From Strigops habroptila (lineage: Eukaryota; Chordata; Aves; Psittaciformes; Psittacidae), in the NCBI RefSeq assembly GCF_004027225.2, contig NC_044279.2, positions 51,794,744-51,858,743 on the forward strand: a DNA stretch of 64,000 bases, written 5' to 3'. Within the stretch, counting starts at the first letter, position 1. Each line of letters starts with the position of its first letter. Below, piece after piece: positions 37,562 to 50,900 of the stretch. The translations under genes were made by a program, and so were the position numbers. The notes under the pieces were generated by a model. That model was given only the letters and a program-made list of their open reading frames with translations, did not search any database and was not told where the DNA came from.

Positions 37562-38035
37562 TGTATTGGGTTTGTGTGGCAAGGTTTTGGTAGCATGGGG
37601 GCTGCTAGAAGCTTCCCCATGTCCAGTAGAGCCAATGCCAGCTGGTTCCCCGGCAGACTCATGGCTGGCCAAGGCTGAGCCCACCAGCAATGGTGGTAGT
37701 GCCTCTGGGGTAACATAGTTAAGAAGGGGGAAAAAGCCTCAGTGCAACAGCAGCTGGAAGAGAGGAGTGAGAACATGTGAGATAAACAGCCCTACAGACA
37801 CCAAGGCCAGTGCAGAAGGAGGGAAGGAGGTCCAGGAGCCAGAGCAGAGATTCCCCTGCAGCCCGTGAAGGTCCACAGTGCAGCAGATACCCACCTGCAG
37901 CCCACGGAGGACCCCACACTGGAGCAGGGGCATGCCTGAAGGAGGTTGTGACCCTGAGGGAAGCCTGTGCTGGAGCAGGCTCCTGGCAGGACCTGTGGCT
38001 CTGTGGACAGAGGAGCCCACACTGGAGCAGGACAC
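37562..38035 (+). mobile_element. LTR-type avian repeat, 5' fragment
   Basis: Begins tgtattgggtttgtgtggca, shared with the copy at 40565 and, in diverged form, with the one at 52430. It continues with the GC-rich region of repeated ctggagcag motifs. It ends abruptly where CR1 sequence begins. LTR identity rests on recall of avian repeats. Confidence 0.6.
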
Positions 38036-38495
38036 GGACCTGTTGGAGCGAGTCCAGAGGAGGACCATCAAGATGATCAGAGGGCTGGAGCACCTCTCCT
38101 GTGAAGACAAGCTGAGAGAGTTGGACTTGTTCAGCCTGGAGAAGAGAAGGTTCTGGGGAGACCTTAGAGCAGCTTCCAGTACCTAAAGGGGGTCTGCAAG
38201 AAAGCTGGCGTGGGACTTCTTACAAGGGCCTGTAGTGACAGGACAGAAGAGAGCTTAAGATTGGATATTGGAAAGTTCTTCCCTGTGAGGGTAGTGAGGC
38301 CCTGGCATAGGCTGCCCAGAGAAACTGTGGCTGCCCCATCCCTGGCAGTGTTCAAGGCCAGGTTGGACAGGACCTGGGGCAACTTGGTCTAGTGGAACGT
38401 GTCCCTGTCCATGACAGGGGATTGGAACGAGATGAGCTTTAAAATCCCTTCTAACCCTTCTAACCCAAACTGGTCTGTGATTATATGATTTTGGT
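38036..38495 (+). mobile_element. CR1 LINE 3' fragment
   Basis: Starts with cctgttggagcgagtccaga (RT C-terminal reading [18 protein letters not shown]) and ends with the CR1 3' region (tggtctgtgattatatgatt). It sits directly against, or inside, the LTR-type fragment. Confidence 0.9.
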
Positions 38496-39265
38496 AATAA
38501 GGGGTGCATGTTCCTTGCTTTAAAACTATTGAGTTCACTCAGGATCATCCCTGAACCTGCCTGTTGCAAGCTGACTCTGCCTTTTGACTCTTAGCTATAT
38601 AAAAATTTGCCAGGAGTGTTATAGAACCAGGAAGGTTCTCCAAGCTTCCTTGGCCTGGAGTGTTTTGTAAACAGGAGCTTCAGTGGACAGTTGAAGGATT
38701 CTCACTTAAAAAAATCTAGTTTCTTCTGGATTTGCGTCTGGTTTCTCATGTGTCTAAAAGGTCATCAACACTTCATTTTGTCCCTGTTACAGCATTTGTG
38801 ATGTCTCTCTGCCATTCAATTAACTGGTGTGTAAGGCTTAAACCTATGCTGTAGTATTTCTGCAGGTGGGTAAATATGAGGGTTTCTACTCTCTGAAGTT
38901 GCCTACTGTCTTGGGCCAACAGGATCAGGACTTATTAGGGGAAGGGTGGATTAATAGGAACAAATACATATTCTGTAGATATCATTTTCTTAGGAACTTC
39001 ACTTCAAGCAGACACTGCTGTCGCTTAAAGCTGAGGATGACCCTGCATGTGGTGAGGCCTTCCTGGGCAAGGTACAACGTTGTGTTCCGGGAAAGTGTAA
39101 ACAGAGCAGTAACTTAGCATGGCGACAAAACTGAGTGAAAAAGAAAACAAAAGGTGTTTGCATGTTTCCTTTTGCCTTTATGGTCCTTACCTGTTTCTCA
39201 TATGTACACTCCTATGCTTTATAGCCTTAAGTTGGTTTTGGATATGAAAGAGAGATTAAGCTATC
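38496..39265. other. Intergenic DNA, nothing recognised
   Basis: No convincing coding or repeat signal. The open frame at 38866-39117 has no recognisable domain. Confidence 0.45.
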
Positions 39266-39269
39266 AGTT

Positions 39270-39640
39270 TGTGATAAACTCCGGGTCACCAGTTCCTTTG
39301 CCAAGACTTGATTTCACTCACTCTGGTCACTCCAGTTGCTGGCACCACAGGTGCACAGTCGCTCTGACTTGTGATCTCCAGTTGCTGGCACTTAGACCTC
39401 CAAGCACACAAATGCACATAGAATAGAGTCCCTCAACCAGGAATATGCTTAGAAATGGAGTTTAATAAGAAGACAGGACAGATCAGGTGCAGAGCACAGC
39501 CAGACAAGCATACTGACCAGCCACTCTTTCTTCTATGCTTGTTCCCCCCCAAATCACCTTGTTCCCTTCTTTTTCCTGCCTTTAGTTCCTTTCCTAAGCA
39601 TCCCATAGTAACTTGTACAATCCTCAAATGCTCTTCCTAG
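39270..39640 (-). mobile_element. Probable endogenous retrovirus LTR fragment, antisense
   Basis: On the minus strand it carries ATTAAA (39476-39471) followed by a U5-like stretch with two copies of gccagcaactgga. The arrangement and composition resemble the 3' half of an avian LTR. No internal retroviral genes are seen next to it. Confidence 0.4.
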
Positions 39641-39684
39641 TATCATATAATATGCCCTATACCCCTAGGAAGTAACTGACCCGT

Positions 39685-40084
39685 GACTCAGACAGCATCT
39701 GGACTTCAGGAAACGCTTACTGCCGCGATTGAGAGACGGGACGCAGCTTGATGCAAGCAAGATGTCGTTTTATTGCAGTTATCCATATATATTTATACTT
39801 GTTCCTACCTAGCGTGTCTCATACTGATTGGTCTATCTTTTACAGAAGGCACACACTGATTGGCTAACTAACATAAGACAAACTATTAATCAAGCATTTA
39901 TCTCCCCCCAGCAACATCTTTTCTTACACAAAGAGTTAGCTCCTCTCCATCAAGGTCGGCTACTCCCTTCTGTCTCGACCTTCCCAACCCGTGATTGATA
40001 AATAAACACTGGGCCATGCTTTCTCAGCCAAGTTTTTATCCTTATCTTATTCCTCCCATGGTTTACGACTGACAAGTTCCAACA
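39685..40084 (-). mobile_element. Solo LTR of an endogenous retrovirus, antisense
   Basis: On the minus strand it begins tgttggaacttg and contains a TATA box (tataaatatatatgg, about 39797-39783). AATAAA (39774-39769) follows very closely, then a U5-like stretch ending in gtctgagtca. That is TG...CA termini with promoter and poly(A) signals in LTR order. The close spacing implies a very short R region, as in alpharetrovirus-like LTRs. No internal genes adjoin it, so it is a solo or partial LTR. No clear target-site duplication was found. Confidence 0.65.
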
Positions 40085-40179
40085 CGTCTCCTTCTATCAG
40101 CTGAACAGCACTGGGAGTCCTGCTGAGAATAGCCAAATCCTGTCCCACAGCTTACTGTGTGGGTGACTGTTCGCTGGCC

Positions 40180-40336
40180 CAAGTTGCCCAGAGTAGTCTC
40201 CATCCTTGAGGATATTCAGAAGCCGTCTGGACATGGTCCTGGGCAACCAGCTCTACGTGTTCCTACTTGAGCAGGGAGACTGGACCAGATGGCTTTCAGA
40301 GGAGCCTTCCAACCTCAGCCTTTCTGTGATTCTGAG
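40180..40336 (+). mobile_element. CR1 LINE 3' fragment
   Basis: Diverged CR1 3' UTR: gaggatattcagaagccg, ggactggaccagatggc-like sequence, ccttccaacctcagcctttctgtgattctg. Confidence 0.8.
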
Positions 40337-40564
40337 CAGGACTTGCCAGGTGAATAGTCACACTGCCTAGGAGCATTTGCAGCATTCAGATCTTGGGAAG
40401 GCCTGTGAGGACAAAGAAATGCAAGAAAATAGCAAGGAGATCCATAGTTCCATGTGTCCTGCCCTTTATTGCTTAAGGAAGGATCTCAGTGGTTTTTATT
40501 TTTTAACACTCCCCCAACCCTCCCTCCTTTTCATTCCATCCACAATTAACATAGTAGAGGGATG

Positions 40565-41075
40565 TATTGGGTTTGTGTGGCAAGGTTTTGGCTACAGGGC
40601 TGGCTTCTGTGAGAAGCCACTACAAGCTTACCCTGGCTGAGCCCATCAGTGATGGTGGTGGTGCCTCTGGCATGACGTATACAAGAAGAGGAGAAAGTCA
40701 CTGCGCACAAGCACTTGCAGCCACAGAAAGGAGTGAGAACACGTGAGAGAAACAGCTCTGCAGACACCCAGGTCAGTGCAGAAGGAGGGCAGGAGGTGCT
40801 CCAAGTGCCAGAGCAGAGATTCCCCTGCAGCCTGTGATGCTGACCATGGTGAGGCAGGCTGTGCCCCTGCAGCCCATAGAGGTCCATGGTGGAGCAGTGG
40901 GAGACACCGAGAGAGGACTTCTGAGAAGGTGTCATGGGGACTTGCCGACATAAGTTTGGAAGGAGCCACTTCTGAAGGGACTGTGCTCCAATGCGGGGCA
41001 CATGCCAGGGCAGGGATGGCCCTGAAAGAATGTGGCCAGCAGAGGATCCACACTAGGACAGTGATGCTGGGAAGT
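40565..41075 (+). mobile_element. LTR-type avian repeat, 5' fragment
   Basis: Same start (tgtattgggtttgtgtggca) and same order of segments as the copy at 37562: cagcccatcagtgatggtgg-like, gcagacaccnaggtcagtgc and gagcagagattcccctgcag. It is truncated before the 3' end of the family. Confidence 0.6.
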
Positions 41076-41761
41076 ATGAGGAAGCTTGGTATTTTTATGG
41101 AAAGGAAAGCTCTGTATGCTGGCAATTGTTTTGAGTGCTACCTCAAATTCACATATGTGTACTAGGCATAGCTGGCAGGGGTGGGCGGGCTGCAGGAGTG
41201 GCCTGTGTGGGAGGGGGCCGTTGAAGTGCCCTAAGTGCCCTATACCAGTCACAATTGCTTACAGCCAGCTCAAAACCTGATGGAAAATCCATTTTAATGT
41301 ATTTTCTCATTTTTGTTTAATTAGATTCACAATTCCCCAGCTGCTAATGACCAGGAAACAGAAGTGGCTTGCTTTTTATTCCAACTGTGTTCATGCTTAG
41401 ATGCGCTTTGTTGCATGACAGGTTTTTTGACATCTACCCCATACTTCCTACAGCATCACCCCAGGTTCTCAGTTCATGTGACTTGTTACACAAGCCAATG
41501 GGAGCTGCATGCGTTTTCTGGCACCAATAACTTGCACAGATACATGTAAGCATGCAAGAGAAATCACCTGTAAGCAGTACCTTATCTTCATCACTTCTAT
41601 GACTCATTAGACTCTGTTAGTTACTCCATCTGAGCAGTCTTAGCTCTCAGTCAAGTAGAGGCTGTTTGAAGCAGCACGGTTGGAAAGAAGATTGAGTGCA
41701 GACCCAGAACCACTGGCAAACTCCAACCAGCAGCACAACGCTGAGTTTCTTTAAACTCACA

Positions 41762-41957
41762 ATGGCACCCTGGAAGAGATCACGTAAGCTTGCGCTGTTA
41801 ATCATGAACACAGGGTTTGTGTGTTATCTTGTGCACTTACTGCAAGATCAAAGAAAGGGAAGACCTGATTCCTTGGAAGTAAATCCTCGATCTCTGAAGC
41901 AAGAAAACATCATCCTTCAGAGACTGGACCATTTGGACTGGGACATTCATAATCTCT
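41762..41957 (+). CDS. GALNT8: GALNT8 coding exon 1
   Basis: Residues 1-65 plus one base. The ATG at 41762 has A at -3 and G at +4. Basic residues (MAPWKRSRK) precede the hydrophobic anchor [18 protein letters not shown]. The open frame extends upstream but without another ATG. Donor gtaagt. Confidence 0.88.
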
Positions 41958-44900
41958 GTAAGTAAAATGCCATGCTGCTTAACTTTCTGAGGACTAAGTA
42001 TCTAGATTTCCTGAGGGATTGAATAATAGATAGCAGTAATAATGTTTCCCTGGACACTTTAGATCATTTGTTTGTTTTTTTCTTCTCGTAAGCTTGAAAA
42101 AGATCTGGTAGCTTCTCTACTTACACCTGAAACAATAAAGTCTTGCACAGTCATCATGGTGGGTTTTTTGCATATTAGGCAGCTCCTGACCCTGAACTCT
42201 TTTAGAAGTGTTCAGCAATTGTATCAGCATACCAATCTCAGGTGGTTATTATTCCTGTCATTACTTTGTTTGCGATCTCTTTTTGAGAGAAACTGGAAAT
42301 TCCCCATTTCCTCAGCTTCTGCTGTGTGGGTGAGCAGAACAGGGAACTGTGACTGTGTCTTTTTCCTTCACATACCTTCAGCAGAGACACAATGGAGTTG
42401 CTGTTGGGAAAAGACCTTGATGAACACTGCCTCACTGCTCGATCGGACTGTGTTCTCAATAAGCATTATCTGAAATCTGCTAGCAGGACAGTCTCTGTCT
42501 CATCCCACCACGGTGAAAGGCCAACTGCATCCCAGCAGACGTGCTTGTATATGAGTAGTAGTAATTTGGAAAAAGCCTTTTCTTTCTTGCAACGGGGTTT
42601 GTGAATTTTGAACTTGTTTTCAGGTGTCTGTTGTAGGTTAGACTTCTGGGAAGTGGGCACAATAGAGCCATCTGCATAAGAGCTGAAGAATCCATCTCTA
42701 TTTCCTTTGGACCCCTTTGATTTCCTACTTTTTTCCTGTTGTTTGAATCTCATCACCTCATGGTAGCTCTAGGAGGGCTAAAGCAGCCAGAACCCTGTTG
42801 GCTGGTATTGCTTTAACTGCCACATTTTCCACATCTCCTAGCATTAGAGCTGCGTGCATGCTATGTAGAACAGAAAAAGAAACTTAGAATGTCTCGATCA
42901 TCCAAGTCTGAAACTAGCTTTTTGAAATGCCATTTGCACCACTGAATTTGGTGAGGAATTTTCCCTGTACATCTTGGTCAGGTTTAATATCCCCTATCCC
43001 AAGCATCAGTATCCCACAATGTCATTGTTATTGCTGACGGTGTCTTCACTGGCACCTGTTTTCATGGGCATCAACAGTGGGGCATATTTTTGTAGGTTAT
43101 TTTAGAGCTATTTGAAAGAATCACCTAGTAGTAGAGGTTGGAAGGCACCTCTGCAGATAGTCTATTCTGCTGATTCCCCTGGTTGAAGCATGATCAGCTA
43201 GAGCAGGTTGTCCAGGACATTGTCCAGCTGGGGTTTGGATATCTCCACGATGGGGACGTAACAGCCTATCTGGAACAACCTGTTTCAGTTTTTTGTCACT
43301 CCAGCAGTTAAAAAAAACCACAACACAAAACCAACACAACAACCCCCTCCTCCTCCCCGTCTTATGTTTAAATGGAATTCCCTGTATTTCAGTTTGAGCC
43401 CACTGCCTCTTGTCCTTTCACAGGACACCAGGAAGGGACTCTTTGTTAGTGTCTCTCATAAGATATTTATATTCATCAATAAGTCCCCTACACTCCCAAA
43501 CCTTCTGAGGCTCCTCAGCTTCTCCTTGTATAACAGGTGGCCCAATCTCACAATAATCTTGGTGGCTTTTTGTAGGATTTGCTCTAGTAAGCCCATGTCT
43601 CTCTCATACTGAGGAGCCCAGACATGAATACAGTACTCCAGTGTGTGGCCTCACCAGCTCTGAGTAGAGCAGAAGGACCCTTGACCTGCTATGATCTTCC
43701 TAATTCAGCCCAGGGTACTGATGGCTCATGTTCAGCTTAGTGTCCAGCAGGTCCTTTTCTGCAAAGCTGGTGCTGGTCCATGGGGTCGTTCCTCCCCAGA
43801 TACAGGAGACTTCGCATCTGCCCATGCTGAACTTCATGAGGCTCCTGTTGGCCTATTTCTGCAGTCTTTTCAGGTCCCTCTGAATGGCAGCAGAACTCTG
43901 TGGTCTATTAGCCCCTCCTTGCAGTTTGGTATTGTGCACAGGCTCAATGAGGGTGCACTCTGCCCCATTTTCAAGACCATTAGTGACCATATTAAAACAG
44001 TATTGGAACCAGTTTAGGCCCCTGGGGTGCAGCACTAGTGACTGGCCTCCATCCAGATTTTGTGCAGTTGCAACCTTCTGATCCTGGCAGTTCAATCCCC
44101 CTTGCTATCCACTTATCTAGCACTTGCTTCCTTATCTTGTGCATGAGGATGTTGTGAGAGGCAGTGTTGGAATCCTTACTTGAGTCTAAGTAATATCCAC
44201 TCCTCTCCCCTCATTCACCAGACAGTAATTTCATTGTAGAAAGCTTTACCTCCTTTTTTTCTGTGCCTTTTTGTATGGCGCAGTCCAATACTGTGAATTT
44301 ATCAAGACCTTAAGAGATTAGGATTTACCATGTTCAAAGCAGAAATTCAAAAGATGCTACAAAGGGCTCTTTTATTGTATTTACCTTCAAGAACAATCTC
44401 ACATGGACTATCTGTGACTTTTCTTTATGGTGCAATATTGTGAACCTATAAGAACTGTGTGAGATTAGGGTTCACCCTGTTCATATACTTCTGAGCATAA
44501 GTCAAAAGATTCCAGTAAGCTTATTAAAAGACATGGCAAAGGGGCTCATTTACTGCATTTACTGTCAAGATAAATGTGGCATCAACAACCTGATTTTGGT
44601 GGCAATCATGCTATGCATCATTAATACGTTAGTGTAACTCAAGCATAACATCATGGGAATGATTTGGGACTGATTTAACCATTTGTGTGTTGCCTCCTAG
44701 ATTTCTCCACTGATGCCAGTGCAGTGTCCCTTGCTCTGTGCTCTTGCAATTGAGGGCAGAATCTGATGCAGGGTGCTGTGAAATGTGATGTTTAAAAACT
44801 ATTTTTATGTAGGAGGGAGGGTCTGATCCTACTGTCATGTGAATGTTAGTTTAAGCTGTAACTTCAGGGATCTCCTGACTTGCAGTGTTATAAGTAGAAT

Positions 44901-47900
44901 TTGGCTCAGTTATGATGATTGATAGTGTTCTCAATTGCTGTTATAATCAATCCTCTTTTATTTTCAATCAGCAAAATCAATGGAAGCATTCCATGAAAAT
45001 ATAAAACAGATAGAACATGATCTGAAGCTGCAAGATAACTTCAAGTCTGAAGTCCGCAAAGCTAATAATGCAAAGGAGCAAAAGAAGGTTGTACACCGTT
45101 TGCTGTACCCAGACTCAGTTTTGTTCAAACGCTGGGGTGCAGATTTAAGGGAAGAGGAGCAAACTGTTGCACAGAATCTCTTCTTAAATTATGGGTATAA
45201 TGTTTATCTCAGCGATCGGCTACCTCTGGATCGACCTATCAGAGACACCAGATCTCCCAGGTATAGTATGAGCCCTCTCTACCTTCACAAGGAGACATGA
45301 AATTAAAAGGATCTACATTGCTTTAGACTAAGTTAAAATTGTCTACTAACAGATCTCAATTTGTGCTCTCTTTGTTTAGGTTTTTTTTCAATCATTTTGT
45401 TCCAAATCTCACTCAGACTTGTAATACTACAAAGACTGTGAAAAGAAGTCACAGTGTAGAGAAAACACATAGGGAAAAGACTGTAATGTTAACATTATAA
45501 TTGATATAGGACTTCTAGCTGTCAGTAAAGAGGGGAAAAACTAGCCATAGTGTTCAGAAGGTGTGAGACCTTCTGGCCTGTTTATATTCTATTCAAACCT
45601 GAAGGCAGGACATCTGAAGCATGCTTTCTCTTTTCTCTGACATTGTCTTTTATGTAAGCCTCTTACATGCTGAGATATCGAAAGTGGTTGGTTTTAACCC
45701 CCTTGCCCTTGTTTGGAAATTCCTCAAAATATAATCAATGAAAAAGGAAACCCTTATATTGTAAAATTCTATCCTCTTTAACAAAATGCTAGTTTTTCTT
45801 AGCCATGTTGCAGAAAGTGGGGAATACCTATACTGCTTGTTTAAAGATTATTAGAAATCAAACAGGAGAGTTGGATGGAACTTATTATTAGTCACTGAAT
45901 CCCATGAAGTGTGATGGAACATTCAGCACTTGAGCTGAATCCCTGGCACTCTTATCTTTAGTACTGTAGGCATAGCCATAGTGGACCAGTGACCTTGTGA
46001 ATTTTCTTTGTGGCCTCATTTTCTCTCTCTGTTTCCCTCTTAAGTTATCAAAGAGTCTGAGGATTAATTACATGGAAAATATAGTGGGGTAAACATCTAA
46101 AGGATTAAAATGTAGGTAAGCAGTCCTTTCCAACCCTAACCATTCTATGATTCTATGATTCTAATTAGTTGGTTCTTGAAGCCAATAGGTTATACATTTT
46201 TTTAAGCAGGCCAGTGGTACTGTGGAAGCTGGCATAAGTAACCATTAAAAACCTCATTAAGAACAAATATCTGTTAAAAAAAAGCAAGCACTTTTTTTTC
46301 CTATATAATGTGGTAAGGTACATCATTTATTGCAACAGATAATATAAGCTTTCCAGAAATTAACTGCTGTAAACATGGAGGAATGTCACAGATATACTGT
46401 AAGCTTAAACCTTTGTACCTATAGTCACTGGTACTAATTCTGATACAGCATTTTGGGAAAGGATGGGAGGGGCAGAGAGGGTTGCAAACTGGGAGAGGAT
46501 TAACAGTGTCGCACTTGGGAAAGGGGAGTAGTCTTACTGGCAGCCCTCTGGAAGATGTAGAGAGCAGGTTTATGCAACTGGGTCGTCATCATCCTGCTCC
46601 AGGTGGAGCTGGTTCCATCTAGGGCAGACAGTAATAAGTTGCCCCTGACTTTGGGTGTCTATATGGCAGTGTTGCAGAGGAGGAGGTCAAGGGAGAAGGG
46701 TGTTGTGCAATAGTGAGCCAGCCACTGATCGTCCTGAGGTGGCCTGGAGCTGAACGATCCCGCTCTGCTGGGAGATAGTTGTGGAGGCCTCTCTGGAGCA
46801 GCCACCATGGAGGTGGCTGGAGGAAGCATGCGATGAGTCTACTTGTCCCAAAGAATGGGTGCGCTGCCTGGTGCTCTTCTGCTTGATCATAAAGAAATAC
46901 AAATACATCATGAGGTATTTGCAGAGACCGCCTTTTGCAGATATTCCCTTGGGCTCTTGTGCTAATGAGTAGTAAAGCTAGTGGAGAAATTCCAACAAAA
47001 ATTCACTCCATTTGTACACAGTTGCCACTGTAGAGGTCTACCTGGAGCATGAGGCTGTCTCACAGAGAGCTGCATTATGTAGCTACACAACTTAAGCAGT
47101 CTAAGTATTGCTTTCATGAACATGTTTCTAAGGAGAGGGAATGATCACCCAGAGAATCCAGCTATGCTCTGTTGACCGCTCTAGAGAGAGTTAGTGCTTA
47201 GCACCATGAAGAAGACCCAGTCCTCACCGTCTGCCCAGTGGCCAGGATGTTAATTAGCAGAGCCGATAAATATCCCAAATATATACTTTAAATAAACAAA
47301 TCAATCTTTTGACAGTAAGCAAGAAGTCCAGAAGCATTCAAATAACACAAAACAAGTTTGTTTCAGTACTAGGAACAATTTATTCTGGGGTAGCATGAAA
47401 TTCCACAAGGCCCAGTTTGCTCTGTAAGAAGGGCTTTTGAAACTCTTTCAAGCATTTCTAAAGAGATCCCTTGTCCAAGGGAATCCTTCTCACATGTATG
47501 TTTTTAAGCATAGCTAGTCCTACGTTGTTCTTCATTGCACATACAGAGAGATTATTACCTAATTTGCTTTTGTCTACTGTCAAGTTTGGCCATTGTAATT
47601 TCCTTTTGTAAATGCAAAAAGCCAAATTTTATTTATGTGTGCACTGCCTTATAAGATAATAATTGCTGGCTGAGTTATCTGTATTCTTTAGGTTCAATAT
47701 TTTATAAGTATTTTGGATTGAGGAACAGTAATTGTTCTTTTTTTTTTAATAAAAATTTTAACTTTACCCCAGTGATTTATATACATACGTAACACATCCC
47801 AAATGAATAATGAAACTTGGATTTGGGAATTCCCTTTTTTCCCCTGCTCTTATGCTCATTTTCACTGTGTTTTAAGCCCAACAACCCAATTCTGCTTTCC

Positions 47901-50900
47901 TGCAGCTCCTTGCTCTCTGTCTTTCTTTAGAAACTGTGCTAAAGTTGCTTGTCTTCTATTACAGCTGTAAAATGAAAACATACCCAGAAGACCTTCCAAC
48001 ACTTAGTGTTGTACTTATATTTATGAACGAAGCACTGTCAATCATCTTACGTGCAATCACTAGTATAATTAACCGAACACCTGCTCATTTACTGAAAGAA
48101 ATCATCCTGGTAGATGATTACAGTTCAAATGGTAAGTGACCCACGGAAGGCAGGAGTCTTGATAATTTATGCCACTATTGTGTTAAATGAATGTTAGTGG
48201 CCTTTTGGGTGCACACAAAGTAGACCTCTCAAAATTAATACGTTAATTAAGTGAATGTCCAAAATTATGCGAAGAGATGCTGACTTTCTGTTCCTTTTCT
48301 CTGACACTATATTCTTCTTTGCTGAGGGAGTTGGTACGCCTACATCTCTTACAGGAGCATTTCATGTTTTCAGGGCTTGTATGTTTTCTCTTTTCTTTCT
48401 GCATGGTAGAAGATACATGCAGAAATCACTGCGCTAAGACAGATAATTGGTTGCTGTTGTGGCACACGTCTGAATTGTCTACACACTGGTGTATTTGTGT
48501 ACAGTTTAGAAGCCATACAATAGCACTATATGTAAGTGAAATATAGGAACTGCTGAAAGGAAACTGGTTTTAAAAATAAGCCTCTTGAATTCATAAGTAC
48601 CTGAATAATTCTACCTGTTCTATTGCAAAAAACCAAATCAGGTTTCAGTCTGGAACTGGAAAATGTTAGAAAGCCTTTTTCTACATGATCTTTTCAATTT
48701 CTTAATATTGATTAACTCTTTTTTTTTTTTTTTTTAATGACTTAAATTTGGGGGCTGGTTTTAGATGATCTGAAAGAACCTTTGGAAACACACATTAAAA
48801 ATTACAATGCAAAGCATCCTGAACTGCTGAAGATCATCAGACATCAGAAAAGACAAGGCCTGACACAAGCCCGGATTTCTGGCTGGGAGGCATCAGCTGC
48901 GGATGTTGTTGCAATTTTGGATGCCCATATTGAGGTGAACATGGCATGGTAAGACTAAAAAGACTGGGGAGTTTCTGAAGTGGGGAGAGGGAAATGGACA
49001 AGGAGTATAACTGTGTAGCTGGGACAGGCACCTCACATACAGTTCTCCTTTCTGGCTTGCCACGTTAATTATCAGCCACCAGTCATTTATTTCTGAGAGG
49101 AAAAGGGATACAATTGTTTGAAATATATAGCAAAGACAGGTAACAGAGTAAGCTCTTTAGTAAAGAGGAACAGAGAAATGCCTTCCTTCTCTGTATATTT
49201 ATTATATTTCTAGGGAAAAAAGACTTCATGCAGTGAAATAAGATAAGAATGATGCAGGTCATTTAGTTCCACCGCCAGCAGCTTTGACCCTTTATAAATA
49301 TATTAAACAGCCATAATGCCCAATGACTTTAAATTGGCTTGATTCTTATTCCAGCTTTGGCTAATGCTTGTTTGCTGTTGCCTGTTAGTTTAATAGTGCA
49401 TCGTAATTCTGTAGGACTCTATCTGCAAAGAGAGACAAAACAAGTGGCTGATGATGGATATTTATGTTTGGTTAGGTAGTGATGTCTGTGGTGCTTTTTT
49501 GTGTGAAATCTCTTTACATTCACTTCCCCTGGGTTGTTGAATTCCCCATGGCTGACTGTTTTCCCTGTTTCACTTTCTGGGGTCAAAGTTCTTATCCCAG
49601 CCCTTTTGCAGGCCAAAATGGCTCTATGTACTCCGTATCTCTCTTTCTCTCTGGATAACACACTAACTGACACTCCCTAGTTGTTACAATCTTAAAGGTA
49701 GCACTGAAGTCGTGGCTTTCAGGACTCATTGGGTGTCCTGGGTTCAGCTGTAGCAGTCATTTTTCTCCTCCTTAGTAGCTGGTGCAGTGCTGTGGTTTTG
49801 ACTTTAGTCTGGGAACAACGCTGATAATACCAATGTTTTTAGTTGTTGCTAAGTAATGTTTGCTCTGATCAAGGACTTTTAGTCTCATGCTCTGCCAGGG
49901 AGGAGGGGCAGAAGAAGCCGGGAGGAAGCAGAGACAGGACACCTGACCCAAACTTAGCCAAAAGGGTATTCCATACCACAGCACGTCATGCCCGGCATAT
50001 AAACTGGGGGGAGTTACCGGGAAGGGCGAGATCGCTGCTCGGGTTGGGCTGGATATCGGTTGGCAGGTGGTATGCAATTGTATTCTCTCCCCTTGTTATT
50101 TCCTTTATCATTGTTATTCCTGGTGGTAGTAGTAGTGGGTTTGTATTATACCTTAGTTACTGGACTCTTCTTATCTCGACGCGTGGGCTTAAATCATGAC
50201 ATTGGGATAGGTTGGGCTCTCAAGAGTATGTAGGGAGTGCTGAGATCAATTCTTTTAGGACTAACAACAATTGGGGTCCAGCAAAAAGACTCCCTCTGTC
50301 AGAGTCCAATACTCTCTGACCAGGTTCTTTTAGGTATTCCATATGAGGAGAGTTTAATGTTTTAATACTAAATTTACTTATTTGAAGATACGTGAGATTT
50401 TGGTTTAAAAAAGTGATACAGCAATATACTGAAATCACAGCACAAGCACAATGTAGCAGTTGTAATACTCAATACAATACTTTACAAATGAGATTCACAT
50501 TACTACTCTTTATATGCTCACCGTTGAGATGCTGGGCATCCCCAGATACTGGGAAGAATACACGGGCTGAAGCCAACTCTTAACACGTTGCTCTCTTCAA
50601 AGCTCGTTTTCCTGGGTGTTCAGTTTTTACACTCTGTGTTGGCTGAGCCACATATACACTTCCCCCATGTTGGTCTGTCTGGTACAGGAAGATAATACTT
50701 TCTATTGATTATTTTAGAAGGTCATGTACATAACCAGTTGACCCACTCAACTGATACTGCTGTTTATCTGCAACAAAAGCCACTCTCTGGTCCCCTTGGT
50801 GTTCGGATAAGTTCAGCTTCCCTTATGATAGCTGTGGTCATTCCCTACATTCTCCTCTGAGCTTTATGAGTACATCATAAAGCTTGCCTCTTTTCTCTGA

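Noticed and set aside
37719..38110. Overlapping Cys- and Ser-rich frames of about 120 codons near 37.7-38.1 kb, and similar ones at 40.6-41.1 and 52.4-52.9 kb
   Set aside because: They fall in the three copies of the LTR-type repeat and reflect its repeated GC-rich motifs.
41696..41761. Upstream in-frame extension of GALNT8 exon 1 starting at a GTG
   Set aside because: Vertebrate nuclear genes rarely start at GTG. The ATG at 41762 has a good Kozak context and is followed directly by the basic tail and membrane anchor.
49843..50199. 118-codon plus frame in GALNT8 intron 4
   Set aside because: It lies within an LTR-type repeat fragment and is not joined to GALNT8 by usable splice signals in frame.
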